A DNA stretch of 36,680 bases from Paulinella micropora (GCA_009731375.1 BJOX01000261.1:488356-525035), one strand, 5' to 3'. Positions 9,683 to 17,790 are shown, counted from the first letter of the stretch. Translations and numbers: made by a program. The notes: a model not told the origin generated them from the letters alone.

Positions 9683-10349
9683 GCATCGGGATCAAGTGTC
9701 TGCCCAGCGCCACGGGCGTGCCCTGGTGAAGCCTGACCGGTTCGCCGCTCGTCACCATCTGTGCGCGCGCTTTGGCCAGCTTCTCGCGGTCCAGGCGGTG
9801 CGCACACAACACCGGGCCCGGTATAACCTGTTCGTTCGAGCGCACTTTCTCCAGGGCCATGGTAATCTTGACTAGCAGCACGTCCGCTGCTAATCTAAAG
9901 CGTCTCTTCTTGGCCATCTCGATCGAGAGTTCATTCTTGACCATCTCAAAAAGGATCTCACAGGAGAAGTGGCGCTCTGCTTCTTGTCCAAAGTTGAAAA
10001 ACGAGTTGGTCCCCGATATGATAGCTACCAAGATTAAACACGTGACACTGACCCAGTCGTAGCCCGTCCGGCCTGCTCCGCACGCCTTGAAGCCGAAATT
10101 TCCCACGATAATCAAACAGATCGCCGGCATGATGGTGGCCAACAAACCAAACAACAGAAAGCGGTTGTAATAGTAGTAGCCGGCCGAGTTGTTGAGGCGC
10201 GCGTGCAGGGCACACTCGTCCACCACGCTCGCAAAGTAGGACTCGTGCCTCGAAGACCACTTCTCTTCCTCTCGCTTGACGTCGCTGTCGTCAGAGTCAT
10301 GATTCTCGTTCGAATGCGACCGCATCGCCAGGATTTTATCCTCGTCCAT
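9675..10349 (-). CDS. Two-TM membrane protein, SLATT-like topology, 224 aa
   Basis: Hydrophilic, charged N-terminus (residues 1-45), then two closely spaced membrane segments about residues 63-85 (FLLFGLLATIMPAICLIIVG) and 98-115 (WVSVTCLILVAIISG), followed by a long soluble helix ending in a basic tail. Two TM helices followed by a cytosolic helix is the layout of SLATT/DUF4231-type proteins, which also occur in large DNA viruses; similarity here is by topology and the ES.FA.VV.EC..HA..N motif, not a proven match. The promoter and first codons are partly duplicated upstream at 10484-10560. Confidence 0.65.
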   Translation of the reverse strand: MDEDKILAMRSHSNENHDSDDSDVKREEEKWSSRHESYFASVVDECALHARLNNSAGYYYYNRFLLFGLLATIMPAICLIIVGNFGFKACGAGRTGYDWVSVTCLILVAIISGTNSFFNFGQEAERHFSCEILFEMVKNELSIEMAKKRRFRLAADVLLVKITMALEKVRSNEQVIPGPVLCAHRLDREKLAKARAQMVTSGEPVRLHQGTPVALGRHLIPMPT

Positions 10350-10437
10350 CTTTACTTTCGTGGGTGGGAAACTGCAAGATTAAAAAAAATGTGCGACTAG
10401 TAGCAGCGCGCGCACACCGACAGCCCCCCCCCCCCCT

Positions 10438-10484
10438 TGCCGACTTGCACATTGGCTGTAAAAATTTTACTGTGCAAGTCGGCA
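10438..10484 (-). terminator. 14-bp stem hairpin downstream of penton gene
   Basis: TGCCGACTTGCACA (10438-10451) and its reverse complement (10471-10484) enclose a 19-base AT-rich loop. It lies about 90 bp after the stop of the minus-strand penton gene and before the membrane-protein gene. Mimivirus transcripts end at comparable hairpins, so a 3'-end signal is a reasonable inference. Confidence 0.45.
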
Positions 10485-10560
10485 TGCGATCGCATGGCCG
10501 GGATTTTATCCTCATCATGGTAAACTGCAAGCTTTAAAGGAATGTGCGACTGCTGGGCCG
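10485..10560 (-). repeat. Degenerate duplicate of the 10349 gene start and promoter
   Basis: Matches 10313-10400 imperfectly, sharing GGATTTTATCCTC, AAACTGCAAG and ATGTGCGACT. On the minus strand it still reads DEDKI.AMRSH, the first codons of the membrane protein, but the start is shifted by one missing base. It looks like a decayed partial gene duplication. Confidence 0.65.
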
Positions 10561-10572
10561 GCGGCCACTCGG

Positions 10573-11386
10573 TCAACAGCCGGCTTTCGACAGCAGCATC
10601 TCCCAGTCCGCCCCATTCAAGTCTACCTTGTCCCTGGTGTCAGGGTTACACACCTGCAGGTGCAAGTACTTCGTCAGCGTCGGAAACACCACGTACTGGT
10701 CGTGCCGGTCCTGTGCCGATGACTGGTAGCCACCCGAACTCGCGAGGAAAGGAATGATCAGGCTGCCCGATTGCACTTTCGTGCCGCGCGAGACCGCGCC
10801 CGTCAGAGACACTTCCTCGTAGTTGCCGCCCGTCGAGTAGGCCAGGCTTGAGCATTCCTTGATCTTGATGCCTAGCGAAGTCGGCAGGCCTAGTGCCACG
10901 ACTTGTGGCAAGACGGTGGCCTGGCCCGACGTCAGTGCAAAGAGCTCGTTCTGGGCCGAAGTCGGGAAGCCTAGCACGGCATGCGCACTGTCGTCGCCGC
11001 TTTTGCTGTAGATGTTGAACTCTGCTCCTCCAGACAGCGTGAACTGCAGCTTGAGCTTGGTGTCGAGATAAACCACTCCGATCGTCTGTCCTACTTGTAC
11101 AAAGCCCTCGTTGATTAAAAGCGATTGTAGCGTGTCGGCTAAAGTCTCGCCNNNNNNNNNNCGTGACATCGCCCGTGGCCGTCGAGTTTAAGTAAAGCTT
11201 GTTGTTCTTGGAATTGATGTTGTACGTCGCATTCGGGATCGTCGCCCAGATGAGCTTGTACTTCCCTTGGATCGCTTCCGACAGCGACAGCCGAAACTCA
11301 GCCGAATCGCCTGCCCCTTGCACCCGGTCACGGTCCTTCGACCGGACCAGGATGTTCATCTCTGAAATGTTGCGCAGGCCGCTCAT
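10573..11386 (-). CDS. Penton-like minor capsid protein (gap-interrupted)
   Basis: About 270 codons split by a 10-N gap at 11152-11161 that shifts the frame. The N-terminal part reads MNILVRSKDRDR...FRLSLSEAIQGKYKL.WA.IPNATYNINSKNN, the typical opening of penton/minor capsid proteins of polinton-like viruses and virophages (S-x-D-R, an I-P-N/Y-N-I segment). The C-terminal part is beta-rich and ends with LHLQVCNP and a VDLNGADWEML strand, also typical. It would occupy the capsid vertices as a single jelly-roll partner of the major capsid protein. Family assignment is by pattern, without a search. Confidence 0.65.
11152..11161. other. 10-N scaffold gap in the penton-like gene
   Basis: Placeholder gap; the minus-strand frame differs on each side. 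Confidence 0.95.
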
Positions 11387-11445
11387 TTCGGGAATTTAAA
11401 AATTAAATGTTGTCTCACTAATGTAGTGCAAGAGGAAAAAAAACG

Positions 11446-12627
11446 ATGCTGACGCTCAGCGGCAACAAGCGCCTGCGCCTGGAGGATGTGGTCGAAACGA
11501 AACCGCTGCCTAGCATGGTCACGGCCTTTGGCGAGCACAAGGTCGCGGAGTCTACCCCGCTAGTGCAGGAGACTTTCCCTTACACCGGCACCCTGAACTC
11601 GCGCAAGTTCGCTACCTCTGGCTCCGTGACCACTGCCGCCGGCCTGTTGTCGCTCAGCGGCGCCGCACAGGCCGAGACGCTCAGGCGCTGCAAGTACCGT
11701 GCGGGGCAAGGGCTTGTCTGCCGTTTCACGGCGCTGTTCCCCGCCACGCCCAACGTGGCTAATTCGGCCATGGCTGGCTTAGGAGACGACAACAACGGCT
11801 TCTTCTATGTCCAGGACCAGACCCGAACTAATAGGCTACGGATCTTGCACCGCAACGCGACTGTCGACACTTACATCGACCAGAAAGACTGGAACCTGAA
11901 CAACTGCCTGGGCGGCGACGACGTCATGGACCGCAAGGACTGGGCCAAGGGCAACATCTTTCAGATTCAGATGCAGTACCTAGGGTTTGGGGCCGTCACG
12001 TTCTCGGTCGAGAGGCAGTCGGACGGGGTGCTTGTCCCGGTGCACCGAATCCAGTACGCGGGCGCCAACACGACGCCTTCGCTCAGCAACGCCAGCTTGC
12101 CGTTCAGGCTCAAGACCACCGGCGCGGGAGGCCTGGTGCGCACTGCCAGTGTCGGCGTCCTGGTCGAAGGCCCCGTGAGGCAGCTGGGCCTCAGCTTTGC
12201 GCGCACGAACGTGCAGACCATCGGTACGACCGAAAGTAACGTGCTGGTGATCCGCAACAAGAGCTTGATCGGCGCCCTCCCCAACAACGACCTGCTGTTC
12301 CCGACTCTGCTGACCGCCACGGCCGTCTCTGGCACCAAGCCCGTGATCCTGCGAGTGCTCACGCAAGCCACGTTCGGCAGCGCGCCGACCTACGCGAACC
12401 ACGACACGGCCTCGAATACCGAATACTCCGCTTCGCTGGTCACGGTGTCTACTGGCAATGCGGCGGCCGCGTGCGTCGTGTCAGCCAGTGGCTCGGCGTC
12501 TGCCAGTCTCGACCTAAGCAGGCTCAACATCGCTGTCGGGCCAGGAGAAGTGCTCTGCATTGCGGCCAGCACTACTTCCGGGTCTGCGGATGTGCACCTG
12601 AGCTTGTCTTGGTATGAAGACGTATGA
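11446..12627 (+). CDS. Phage-like structural protein, 393 aa
   Basis: Start ATG follows an A run 5 bp upstream. Beta-rich protein whose middle matches from memory a family of phage and viral structural proteins usually annotated hypothetical: KYRAGQGLVCRFTALF, GDDNNGFFYVQD, a DWNLNNCLGG segment, IFQIQMQYLGFGAVTFSVE, HRIQYAGANTTPSL and LPFRLKTTG occur in the order seen in those proteins. The N-terminus carries KRLRLED, similar in style to the KRRRLDG start of the fibre gene, perhaps a shared capsid-docking peptide. A role as a virion surface or spike component is inferred. Its TGA overlaps the ATG of an in-frame extension of the resolvase ORF. Confidence 0.65.
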   Translation: MLTLSGNKRLRLEDVVETKPLPSMVTAFGEHKVAESTPLVQETFPYTGTLNSRKFATSGSVTTAAGLLSLSGAAQAETLRRCKYRAGQGLVCRFTALFPATPNVANSAMAGLGDDNNGFFYVQDQTRTNRLRILHRNATVDTYIDQKDWNLNNCLGGDDVMDRKDWAKGNIFQIQMQYLGFGAVTFSVERQSDGVLVPVHRIQYAGANTTPSLSNASLPFRLKTTGAGGLVRTASVGVLVEGPVRQLGLSFARTNVQTIGTTESNVLVIRNKSLIGALPNNDLLFPTLLTATAVSGTKPVILRVLTQATFGSAPTYANHDTASNTEYSASLVTVSTGNAAAACVVSASGSASASLDLSRLNIAVGPGEVLCIAASTTSGSADVHLSLSWYEDV

Positions 12628-12677
12628 AAAAAAAGAAAGTTCGTCTTGTAATTAAAACAAACAGGGGAGGGAAGAAA

Positions 12678-13328
12678 ATGAAAAAAGTCGTGTCAATCGA
12701 CCCTGGGCTGAGACACCTTGGAGTGGTAGTGATACAGAAGGACAACCGCACCAACGCCATCGCAGTCACTTATGCCAATGTACTGGACATAGCCAGACAG
12801 GACGACACTGACAGCTTCAAGACCAAGTCCCTGTCGGCGTGCCTGCATGCCATCGAGGAAGTGCACAACGCCGATGTGTGCGTGGTCGAGGACCAAAATT
12901 TCGGGAGGCCGAACACAAACCCCGACAACCTCTTGATTCAAGCGGCAGCCGGCGCAACGATGCTGGCACTAGGCGCCAAGGAGTTACTTTACTATCAGAG
13001 CTCGTTCAAGTTCAGTTGCTTTTTCTCGCTTACGCCGACTATATCCGGCCGAGTTAAAGGGAAATACAAACTTCAATCCAAAGTGCTGGCACAAAACCTC
13101 GTAGAAAGTTTTAATGTAACTGGCGAGACTAAATGCCTCACAGAGTCAGATCACTCGAGTGACGCCTTTGGTCTTGCCTTCTGTGCGCTGGTCAGAGGGA
13201 CTGCACGAGGGCCGGGCGGCCAGCAGGCAGTGCGTCGCTCTGAGCCTGTGCCGATCCCTGTTGGGGTGCAGACGCAGAAGAAGCAGGAGCAGGAGCAGCT
13301 GCCTTGTGTTGGTTCCATTTCGAGCTGA
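12678..13328 (+). CDS. RuvC-like Holliday junction resolvase (poxvirus A22 type)
   Basis: Would cleave four-way junctions in replication intermediates before packaging. The start at 12678 (MKKVVSIDPGLRHLGV) is preferred to 12624 because it places the RNase H-fold first strand at the N-terminus as in the family. Catalytic acidic residues are visible: D in SIDPGLRHLG, E in CVVEDQNFG, and the C-terminal pair in ESDHSSDAFGLAF. The tail beyond about residue 175 (Gly/Arg then Gln/Lys-rich) is not part of the fold and overlaps the antisense HMG gene by 137 bp. Confidence 0.85.
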   Translation: MKKVVSIDPGLRHLGVVVIQKDNRTNAIAVTYANVLDIARQDDTDSFKTKSLSACLHAIEEVHNADVCVVEDQNFGRPNTNPDNLLIQAAAGATMLALGAKELLYYQSSFKFSCFFSLTPTISGRVKGKYKLQSKVLAQNLVESFNVTGETKCLTESDHSSDAFGLAFCALVRGTARGPGGQQAVRRSEPVPIPVGVQTQKKQEQEQLPCVGSISS

Positions 13329-13491
13329 TGTACGCCATGCGTTCTTTATGAGCCATCGCCTTGACTTCGGGCGTGGCCATCTGCTCCTTGAAAAAGGTGT
13401 TGTACGCGGACGGCGCGCGGGGCTTGCGCTCGGGCTTGGCGGGAGCAGCAGCGGCGGTAGCTTGTCCACAAGTCGTGCAGTTGGAAGACAT
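13192..13491 (-). CDS. HMG-box/YABBY-like DNA-binding protein, 99 aa
   Basis: Residues 23-65 read KPRAPSAYNTFFKEQM...HKERMAYISSKW, the compact HMG-like box of algal viruses and of plant YABBY proteins (PSAYN.F.KE, then HKE..., then W). A CTTCG knuckle stands near the N-terminus and the C-terminus is an Ala/Pro/Gln-rich tail. A role in bending or compacting viral DNA is likely, perhaps in the virion. The gene has the A-run/ATCTT promoter motif 42 bp upstream and overlaps the resolvase gene tail-to-tail. Confidence 0.8.
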   Translation of the reverse strand: MSSNCTTCGQATAAAAPAKPERKPRAPSAYNTFFKEQMATPEVKAMAHKERMAYISSKWNQHKAAAPAPASSASAPQQGSAQAQSDALPAGRPALVQSL

Positions 13492-13532
13492 CTTTAGTTT
13501 GCTCTTGTCCTTTGTTATAATAGGGCATCAAG

Positions 13533-13546
13533 AAGATTCTTTTTTT
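13533..13546 (-). promoter_or_regulatory. AAAAAAAGAATCTT promoter-like motif before HMG gene
   Basis: On the minus strand AAAAAAAGAATCTT lies 42 bp before the ATG at 13491. Identical 14-mers occur at 16544 and 17774, and close variants at 15582 and 27306, each about 30 bp before a start codon. Confidence 0.55.
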
Positions 13547-13563
13547 CCCTCTGATTAAAAACC

Positions 13564-13692
13564 TTAAACGTCTGGGACGGCCGGTGCCACCACTCTCTCG
13601 TCCGGACACCTCACTGGAAAGTACATGATAATAACACACCCGGCCACCCCGATCACTAAGACGGCGATGATTGCCACCACGAACAGGTCCAT
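13564..13692 (-). CDS. Small single-pass membrane protein, 42 aa
   Basis: ATG at 13692 gives MDLFVVAIIAVLVIGVAGCV, a membrane helix from the first residues, followed by a short soluble tail ending APAVPDV. Short N-terminally anchored peptides of this kind are common beside capsid genes of viruses with an internal membrane. It lies just downstream of the major capsid protein gene on the same strand. Confidence 0.65.
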   Translation of the reverse strand: MDLFVVAIIAVLVIGVAGCVIIMYFPVRCPDERVVAPAVPDV

Positions 13693-13739
13693 TTTCACTC
13701 ACGCTCGTTAATTTAAATACATAAAGTCTAAGAATTTTT

Positions 13740-15549
13740 CTAAACCGAGGCCACCTCCAGGCTTCCGTTCATTTCGTGAAGGTACTTGAAGTACGCCGAA
13801 TAGATCGTAATATCATACAATCCGTCTACCACACCTCGTTTGCCCGAAGTGGCGGCGCTGACGACCATCTCTTCTTGGGCGTTGTAAGTAGCCGCGGACG
13901 TGTCTGGCGCCTGCTGGAACTTCAGCTTCAGCTGGTGGACGTCGCCACGGGACCAGAGCACGGGCTGGTCGTTCAGGTCCGTGACGGACGCGGTGTACTC
14001 CATCGCCGCACTGACCTCCCAGTCGACCGTGTTGGTCGCGCCAACTCGTGTGTTACTAAACTTGATCTTGACCCCGCACGCGCGCAGCCAGCTCGAGCTA
14101 GCCAGCAGGGTGTTGAGGTTCGTCAGCGCGGCCGTGGCGGGCGACGTGTAGCGCCGGTCGGTAATTCTGGCGAAAGTGAGGTCAGAGTCGATGTCGAGGA
14201 CGGCCACCGTCACGCCCTTGAAGTCCACGGTCAGGCGGTTGGTGTCGTTCAGGGCAAACACTGCAGTGTTGGCGTACCAAGCCCCGTACTTGTACGTGAC
14301 GGTCGCGGCGCGCGGCGCGGGGCCGGCGTTGATCACCAGGCGCTCGCGGTTGCCGACAAAGGTCTTGTAGCCGTCCATCACACCATCCAACATGGCCTTG
14401 GGGTCGTTGGAAAACGGGATCATGTACACGCCGTTGGACTTCAGGTAGGAGCTGCGCACTAGCTGGCCCATCGTCTCCTCGCGGAAAAAGCGCTCGTCGA
14501 TCGGGGTGCCTTCGCCCATCTGCGATCTGCCGTGCACGTCTTCGAGGTCGATTGTCGTCGCGTCGCCCAACATGTCGTAGGTCATCAAGCGCCCCGTGTT
14601 GTCGTACGTGTACTGCGGGTAGTAGGTCGTGGCGTCTCCGTACGAGGTCTGGTCGCCTGATTTGCGGATGAAGACAAACAGACCGCCGGAGTGGTGCGAG
14701 AATTGGTCTAGGTCAATGGCCAACCGGTCGGAGGGCTTGATGCGCTGGGCGTAGGCCGTGTACTGCACAAAGTCGATGTACTTCTGCTCGGCTACCTTGC
14801 CCTGCTTCAGCGGGCTCCTGCCCAGGCGCATACCGTTCGGCAGCTGCGTGCAGCCCGTGATGAAGCGGATCTCGCTCAAGCTGGCAGTGCAAGGCACGGC
14901 GGGCGCGGACTGGCCGTTGACTGCCGACTGGGCCGCCACGAAGATCGAACCGCGCGGATAGAACCTAATTTCGAGGTCGCCACGCAGCGTGCTCAGGTCC
15001 AGGTCCATGCCGTTAAGCCAAGTGTGCAACAGGGGCAAGAAGAAGTACTGCTCGTCGTTGTTCTCCCACTGGCGGCCGCTGATCTTGCCTGTCCTGGGGT
15101 CCCTGTTGACCATGTCGGCGATCTGGTCGATGGCCTCTTGCGGCAGCGTATTGAGTATCAAGTGCATCATCGCCGTGATAGCGCGCGATTTCAGTGCCCG
15201 TCAGGCGGTCGATGTACTCAATTCTTTCGAACCATTGAGTGGTAGGCAAAACACGCGAGTCGGTCGGCTGGCTGCCGCTGGTCGTGAACGTGATCTTAAA
15301 TCGCAGGGTCGCATCGTGGATCGCGCCGGACTGGTTGTTCTCGAGGATAAAGCTAAAAAAAGCGGTGTTGCTCAGCGCCGAGGTCGCGGCGGCGGGCGCC
15401 ATCACGGTTTGAGTCCAGCAAGGGCGAGCATTGATCGCGCGGGCGTGCTCGGGATCAATCAAGATCTCCTGGCCGTTACGCGCCCTCTTGCCGGTGGCGA
15501 TTTTCTGCTGCTTGCTAGCAGGGGGCACGACGACGGTGGCGGAAGACAT
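13740..15549 (-). CDS. Major capsid protein, double jelly-roll (frameshifted)
   Basis: Forms the hexon-like capsomers. Start at ATG 15549 (MSSATVV). The first frame runs through TTQWFERIEYIDRLTGTEIARYHGD, then the reading continues at ~15170 in another frame with HLILNTLPQEAIDQIADMVN, so a small indel lies about 15166-15175. The second part has the hallmark FFLPLLHTWL...DLDLSTLRGDLEIRFYP region of the first jelly roll, then beta-rich second-jelly-roll sequence to VASV. Total about 602 codons, within the usual 450-650 range. The pattern fits polinton-like and small Nucleocytoviricota capsid proteins; the exact lineage needs a tree. Confidence 0.85.
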
Positions 15550-15569
15550 CTTCGTTGCAGTATACAATA

Positions 15570-15923
15570 TTAAGCACAAAGAAGATTTTTTTTTTTTTTC
15601 AGGATCATCACGGCCCCGATCGCCGCGGCACCGACCGCCAAGGGCAGCGCCATGGACTTGAGGCCGCCCTCGGCGTTGTCGCCTAGCTGCTTGGTGGTGT
15701 CCATCGCTTCTTTCGGGATGTCAGTCACCTTGTCGATCTGCTTGCCGAAAAAGCCAGTGACTGACTTGAGGGTGCTGCCAAACTGCCGCAGCCCTTCGCG
15801 GGCCCGCTCCCTCCTCTCTGCCTTTCTGCGCCCTATGCGCTGTTCGGTGGCGGCGCGGGCGTCCTTGCGGGCGGCCTTCTTGGCCGTGTGCCGCTCATGC
15901 CTTTCTCGTGTGCGCTTGCCCAT
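15570..15923 (-). CDS. Basic virion-type membrane protein, 117 aa
   Basis: The N-terminal 45 residues are extremely rich in Arg, Lys and Ala (MGKRTRERHERHTAKKAARK), then an amphipathic region, then a C-terminal hydrophobic helix SMALPLAVGAAAIGAVMIL followed by lysines. A TTAATTAA element is 5 bp before the ATG. Location immediately upstream of MCP and the basic/TM layout suggest a minor virion protein linking DNA or core to an inner membrane; this is inference. The last codons lie in a 14-base A/T homopolymer, so the exact C-terminus could be affected by length errors. Confidence 0.65.
   Translation of the reverse strand: MGKRTRERHERHTAKKAARKDARAATEQRIGRRKAERRERAREGLRQFGSTLKSVTGFFGKQIDKVTDIPKEAMDTTKQLGDNAEGGLKSMALPLAVGAAAIGAVMILKKKKNLLCA
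15582..15599 (-). promoter_or_regulatory. A-run/ATCTT promoter-like motif before MCP
   Basis: Minus-strand run of 14 A followed by ATCTT, 33 bp before the MCP ATG at 15549. Variant of the motif at 13533, 16544, 17774 and 27306. It overlaps the end of the upstream gene. Confidence 0.5.
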
Positions 15924-15928
15924 CTTTC

Positions 15929-15936
15929 TTAATTAA
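15929..15936 (-). promoter_or_regulatory. TTAATTAA element before the 15923 gene
   Basis: Octamer 5 bp upstream of the minus-strand ATG at 15923, same arrangement as at 7947 and 24280. Confidence 0.4.
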
Positions 15937-15976
15937 ACTTGATAAGTCACGAAAATTAAATTTTTCGTTTTTTTAT

Positions 15977-16360
15977 TTAAAAGACAATGACTTGGCAGAT
16001 GCGTTCCATGACTTGCGCAATTTGTCCCAGGAACTGAGCGTCCTTGGCCAGATTTTGCTTGGCCAGAAATCTTTGCTGCAGCTGTTGCAGGGCGGGAGTC
16101 GGAGCACGAGTCTTGGCGGCCAGCTCAAACCAGATGCCAGCTTCGCTCTGGACGTACGCGGCGAGCTTGCCGTCCTTGTAGGCAGGCAAAAAGAACTTTT
16201 CAACGGTCGCAACTTGTTGCTCAAGACCTAAGTTCCACTGCATCCGCAGGTCCTTGCTCTCGCCGAGGGACAGCAGCCCCCAGTTGTCCAGCACAGTCTC
16301 CAGGTCCGCAAAGAGCTTCTGCAGCGCTTGGCGCTTGGTAAGGCCGCCGGAGGAGGTCAT
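15977..16360 (-). CDS. Hypothetical helical protein, 127 aa
   Basis: Mostly alpha-helical and soluble, with conserved-looking Trp residues (LDNWGLLSLG, AGIWFELA) and a Gln/Leu-rich helix near residue 90. No known domain recognised. Part of the minus-strand morphogenesis block between a one-TM protein and the basic virion protein; the start overlaps the upstream ORF by 140 bp in another frame. Confidence 0.6.
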   Translation of the reverse strand: MTSSGGLTKRQALQKLFADLETVLDNWGLLSLGESKDLRMQWNLGLEQQVATVEKFFLPAYKDGKLAAYVQSEAGIWFELAAKTRAPTPALQQLQQRFLAKQNLAKDAQFLGQIAQVMERICQVIVF

Positions 16361-16514
16361 CGAGCGTCACGTAGTGTGTGGGCAGCGGCTTGTCGAGGTC
16401 GCACGAGATCGTTGGATGACGCAAGAACCGTTTGCAACAGGCGCGCACACAGCCGGCCACGATGATAGCGGTTGTAATGATCAAAGCCCAGGCCAGCAGA
16501 GCTTCTTCCTCCAC
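16221..16514 (-). CDS. Small one-TM protein, up to 97 aa, non-ATG start
   Basis: Reads EEEALLAWALIITTAIIVAG, a membrane helix at the very N-terminus, followed by a Cys-rich basic stretch (CVRACCKRFL) and a soluble tail. The first codon of the open frame is GTG at 16514; no in-frame ATG is available, so either a nearby indel hides the start or the frame is not translated as shown. The promoter motif 30 bp upstream (16544) supports transcription starting here. The tail overlapping the next gene by 140 bp may be artefactual. Confidence 0.4.
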   Translation of the reverse strand: MEEEALLAWALIITTAIIVAGCVRACCKRFLRHPTISCDLDKPLPTHYVTLDDLLRRPYQAPSAAEALCGPGDCAGQLGAAVPRREQGPADAVELRS

Positions 16515-16543
16515 TGGAATTGTTCACTTTAGACTAGCTACAC

Positions 16544-16557
16544 AAGATTCTTTTTTT
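16544..16557 (-). promoter_or_regulatory. AAAAAAAGAATCTT promoter-like motif
   Basis: Minus-strand copy overlapping the stop codon region of the 16556 gene and 30 bp before the 16514 start. Confidence 0.5.
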
Positions 16558-17017
16558 AGAAGCGGTAGTGTCCTTGGCCCGCGGGGTTCAGGTAGCCTTC
16601 GTAGAAGTACTGACTAAAGACTTCCGAAAGTGCGCCGATCAAAAACAGCTGCTTGGCGGCGTCGCTGTCTCCTACCATCCCAAGCTGACCGCGGCCCATG
16701 AGCCTGGGCAGCATGGCAAAAAGCAGGCCTCCACCGGCCACGTGCACGGCCAAGCTAGGATAAGAGGCCAACCGCCCTTCCTTGCGGTTAAGGACCCTAC
16801 TTTGAATGAGGTCAATAGCAGTGGCAGTCACAAAGGCCACGACAGCCAGGCCGGTGCTCTTGCTGACCATGACACCACTCAGGCCAGGCACGGCCGAGAG
16901 GTTGAAGACGGCAGGGCCCTGGATGACGACCGGGGCGGCCACATAGGCAAAAGCGGCCGCCGCGCCTGACCGGGCAAAGTTTTCAAGCGAAAACAGATCG
17001 CTCACCACTTCGGACAT
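16556..17017 (-). CDS. Multi-pass membrane protein, 153 aa
   Basis: Several hydrophobic stretches: about residues 16-35 (SGAAAAFAYVAAPVVIQG), 45-70 (VMVSKSTGLAVVAFVTATAI), 88-108 (SLAVHVAGGGLLFAMLPRL) and 122-138. No family recognised. A virion inner-membrane protein is a reasonable guess from its position in the capsid gene block. ATG at 17017 is the first in frame. Confidence 0.65.
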   Translation of the reverse strand: MSEVVSDLFSLENFARSGAAAAFAYVAAPVVIQGPAVFNLSAVPGLSGVMVSKSTGLAVVAFVTATAIDLIQSRVLNRKEGRLASYPSLAVHVAGGGLLFAMLPRLMGRGQLGMVGDSDAAKQLFLIGALSEVFSQYFYEGYLNPAGQGHYRF

Positions 17018-17071
17018 TCCTTTTCGGAGAGATGTTTAATGGGCGCACAACAAAATAAATTTTTTTATTGT

Positions 17072-17743
17072 TTAACTACTCTTCTTCTTTTCTTCTTCGG
17101 GCGCGGGTGCGTCCAGATTTGTAGCTTGGCTAGCTGCTGGTTGTGCCGCTAACATAGTGTTCTTGGCATGAGTGATGGCGGCCGTTTGCGCCGTCAGCAG
17201 GGCTAGTTCAGTCATAGGGTCCAGGCGCTGCAGTCCGATGCCCGCGCGCAGCTTGGCCCGCTCGAGCAAGAAGCACCACCGGTCATTGGCAAAGCAGGCC
17301 TCGGTCGTGCCCGAGATTTGGTAACGCGAGCGGTTCGCTACCAAGTTTTCGAGGCACACGAGCCCTTGCTTGAGCACAGTGTCCGCTAGCTCACCAGACA
17401 GCTCGCCTTCCAGCACTTCCTCGACTTCGTCCAACAGCAGCGGCAGCTTCTGTCTCGGCAGCCTGCGCAGGGATTTCGGGTCGCAGTTGATGTGCGCTTT
17501 TTTGAGCTTGGGGCCAATCGGGGCACTGCGGCCATAGGCGCACAAGAGCCGGTAGTTGGGGTCATCGCGCAGCACGGGGTCCTCGACTGCTGCCGCGGCC
17601 CCCAGACGCCGTGCAAGGCTTGCTTGAGAAGGACCCGCTGTCCGGCGCCGCTTGGCTGGAGGAGGGGGGAGAAGAGGAGCAGCGGCCGGCTGTTCGGTCT
17701 TTGTCTCGAGCGGCGGCTCTAAGTTGGCGAAAGGGTCTGTCAT
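17072..17743 (-). CDS. Hypothetical virion-block protein, 223 aa
   Basis: Start taken at ATG 17743 (MTDPFANLEPP) because the promoter motif is then 31 bp upstream, the usual spacing here; ATG 17752 adds MII. A Pro-rich, basic N-terminus (PPPPAKRRR) is followed by a helical domain with KSLRRLPRQKLPLLLDEVEE and VLKQGLVCLENLV, and an acidic/lysine tail. The layout is reminiscent of uncharacterised virion proteins of polinton-like and algal viruses but no match can be claimed. Confidence 0.6.
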   Translation of the reverse strand: MTDPFANLEPPLETKTEQPAAAPLLPPPPAKRRRTAGPSQASLARRLGAAAAVEDPVLRDDPNYRLLCAYGRSAPIGPKLKKAHINCDPKSLRRLPRQKLPLLLDEVEEVLEGELSGELADTVLKQGLVCLENLVANRSRYQISGTTEACFANDRWCFLLERAKLRAGIGLQRLDPMTELALLTAQTAAITHAKNTMLAAQPAASQATNLDAPAPEEEKKKSS

Positions 17744-17773
17744 GATGATCACCCTTTAATCTAACAATGCCCC

Positions 17774-17787
17774 AAGATTCTTTTTTT
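17774..17787 (-). promoter_or_regulatory. AAAAAAAGAATCTT promoter-like motif
   Basis: Identical 14-mer to those at 13533 and 16544, 31 bp before ATG 17743 on the minus strand. Confidence 0.55.
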
Positions 17788-17790
17788 AGA

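Larger units (their letters stand above)
10350..10572. other. Intergenic region with duplication, hairpin and poly-C
   Basis: No gene seen. It contains a 13-base C run (10424-10436), a long hairpin (10438-10484), a 14-bp palindrome CATGCGATCGCATG (10483-10496) and a degraded second copy of the neighbouring gene start. Confidence 0.7.
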
